Below are positions 19,507 to 20,480 of a stretch of 20,480 nucleotides of DNA, one piece after another (position 1 is the stretch's first letter; each line of letters begins with the position of its first letter). Origin of the DNA: a virus. The stretch spans positions 1 through 20,480 of the IMG/VR virus record IMGVR_UViG_3300005336_000457. One strand, written 5' to 3'. Under the pieces are notes generated by a model. The model was not told the origin of the DNA, did no database searches, and worked only from the letters and a program-made list of their open reading frames with translations. The translations under genes and the position numbers were made by a program.

Positions 19507-19724
19507 TGGCACAGCGTGTGGTCAATGTGCTGACCGTCCCGCGGACCGACAGCGAGCAGCCGATGCCGCCGGGGCGCCTGATCGATCCGGGTGACGGCCG
19601 GGAGCCGTTCGGCGACAGTCCGATCAGCGACCGGATGCTCAATGGTGGCGACGGGCGCCGCGAGAAGTTCGAGTACTACTATGCCGGCTGGTCCAACGGT
19701 TACACCCAGACCAAGGCAGCATGA
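19506..19724 (+). CDS. Small hypothetical protein
   Basis: A 72-residue protein with many Gly, Asp, Arg and Pro, likely poorly ordered, ending in a Tyr/Gly/Trp patch (EKFEYYYAGWSNGYTQ). ATG 19506 overlaps the previous stop by one base, so translation is coupled. It is followed 3 nt later by the kinase-like gene. No recognised family. Confidence 0.65.
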   Translation: MAQRVVNVLTVPRTDSEQPMPPGRLIDPGDGREPFGDSPISDRMLNGGDGRREKFEYYYAGWSNGYTQTKAA

Positions 19725-19727
19725 GCC

Positions 19728-20480
19728 GTGGTCTGGCCGGGTCCGGTCTACTTCCCCGATCTGCTGCCGGGTGAGTGGGACGAGTCGGAACACCCCCGCC
19801 ACCCCCGCGGCTCCAGCCGCGGGGGTCGATTCCGCGACAAGACCGGCCCGAGCTTCCCGTCGACCGGCAGTAGTGAGCGCTGGATCCAGACCGCCCTGAG
19901 CGGCATCGGGATCGACCTGGGCGAGGACGAACTGCGGGACGTGCTGACCCGGGGCCGAGAGGTCGGGCGCACCCCACTGCACGGCGGGTCGGTCGGGACC
20001 ACCTCAATCGTGACCATGGAGATGCCGGACGGGTTGCGGGTAGCGCTGGTGCACAAGCGCCAGGACGCCGAGTTCTCCGACCTGGAGGTCTGGTCCAGCC
20101 GGATTGGGCGGGCGATCGGCGCCCCAGTGCCGACGATGGTGCACGACCCGGACGACCAGGACTCGGTCTACATGTCCTACATCGAAGGTCATGCGGCGCT
20201 GCACCGCGCACTGGATATCTCGGCCGACACTGGCGACGACGAGTACGGGATCCTGGACGACCTGACCCAAGAGCACGGCGGCACCCAGCGCGGCGCGCTG
20301 CTCGGCCTACTGGATGTCGCTTTGCTCAACGCCGACCGCCACGGCGGCAACTGGGTGATCGACCACGAGAACCGAGCCTGGGGGATCGACCACACCCACA
20401 TCAGGCCGTGGTCTGACGACGACTACGGTGACGCCGGCTACGAGGACTTCGGCATGCTGGTATATCAGGGCGAGAGTTCA
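19728..20480 (+). CDS. Kinase-like protein (HipA/PI-kinase type fold) with W...HPR...GRF N-terminal tag, partial
   Basis: An open reading frame from GTG 19728 that runs off the window (251 residues seen). The N-terminus has Trp17, His22-Pro23-Arg24 and Gly33-Arg34-Phe35, the same tag as in the proteins at 18109 and 18727. Residues 100-160 look like a kinase small lobe: LRVALVHKRQDAEF (Lys110 as candidate ATP lysine), an IGRAIGAPVPTM helix/strand, and VYMSYIEG as hinge. ALLNADRHGGNWVID (Asp203, Asn208) and WGIDHTHIRPW (Asp221) match the catalytic DRHxxN and the metal-binding Asp of HipA/phosphatidylinositol-kinase-like enzymes. It probably phosphorylates a protein or small molecule; an injected effector is one idea. 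Confidence 0.7.
   Translation, partial: MVWPGPVYFPDLLPGEWDESEHPRHPRGSSRGGRFRDKTGPSFPSTGSSERWIQTALSGIGIDLGEDELRDVLTRGREVGRTPLHGGSVGTTSIVTMEMPDGLRVALVHKRQDAEFSDLEVWSSRIGRAIGAPVPTMVHDPDDQDSVYMSYIEGHAALHRALDISADTGDDEYGILDDLTQEHGGTQRGALLGLLDVALLNADRHGGNWVIDHENRAWGIDHTHIRPWSDDDYGDAGYEDFGMLVYQGESS

Noticed and set aside
1-20480. CRISPR array, insertion sequence or transposase
   Set aside because: No regularly spaced direct repeats of CRISPR length and no transposase motifs were seen; the only dispersed repeats are the short promoter heptamers, the 14-nt leader element and the GGGAC pentamers.

Overview
The window reads as part of the genome of a tailed phage (or prophage) of a high-GC actinobacterium. 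The evidence is a G+C-rich sequence with many GTG starts, stop/start overlaps of the GTGA or ATGA type between genes, leaderless-looking promoters with TANNNT -10 boxes, Streptomyces-like secreted inhibitor-fold proteins, and a classical packaging and head block (small terminase, large terminase, portal). No integrase, lysis gene or host housekeeping block is visible, so lysogeny cannot be judged. The host genus is inference.

Layout. (1) 1-376: the 3' end of a probable replication protein, then an origin-like stretch with ten GGGAC/GTCCC pentamers around an A-tract. (2) 377-2181: a small conserved-looking protein translationally coupled to an intact-looking adenylosuccinate/argininosuccinate lyase-type enzyme. 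(3) 2232-3722: three exported proteins; one is clearly peptidase inhibitor I36-like and one is probably related. (4) 3825-11623: a continuous, mostly overlapping operon of about 7.8 kb with four GT-A/GT2-like glycosyltransferases, a UDP-glucose/GDP-mannose dehydrogenase-type enzyme, a dTDP-glucose 4,6-dehydratase-like SDR enzyme, two SAM methyltransferases, an XRE-type regulator and several small, often cysteine-rich, proteins. It looks like a pathway that makes and transfers a modified sugar or uronic acid, plausibly to virion proteins, DNA or the host surface. (5) 11658-13493: short promoter-gene-terminator cassettes resembling morons, including a lipoprotein, and a 46-residue membrane protein on the minus strand. 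(6) 13536-15792: terminase. (7) 15793-16171: hairpin, an antisense tRNA-like gene, and a promoter. (8) 16172-20480: portal, very basic small proteins, and the start of a kinase-like protein cut by the window end.

The most striking cross-window signal is a repeated promoter architecture: two GTGGCAC-like heptamers exactly 12 bp apart (start to start), followed in five cases by a TGN-extended -10 box. Clear copies stand at 2716, 11620, 12103, 12610 and 18660, with weaker ones at 253 and 16083. They precede the secreted-protein genes, the small cassettes and part of the head operon, which suggests a shared phage regulator. One copy has a perfect TGTGA-N6-TCACA Crp-type palindrome just upstream.

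A second signal is an N-terminal W...HPR...GRF segment shared by three nearby head-operon proteins, including the kinase-like one. It may be a packaging or capsid-association tag. All functions rest on motif reading; no database or structure search was run.
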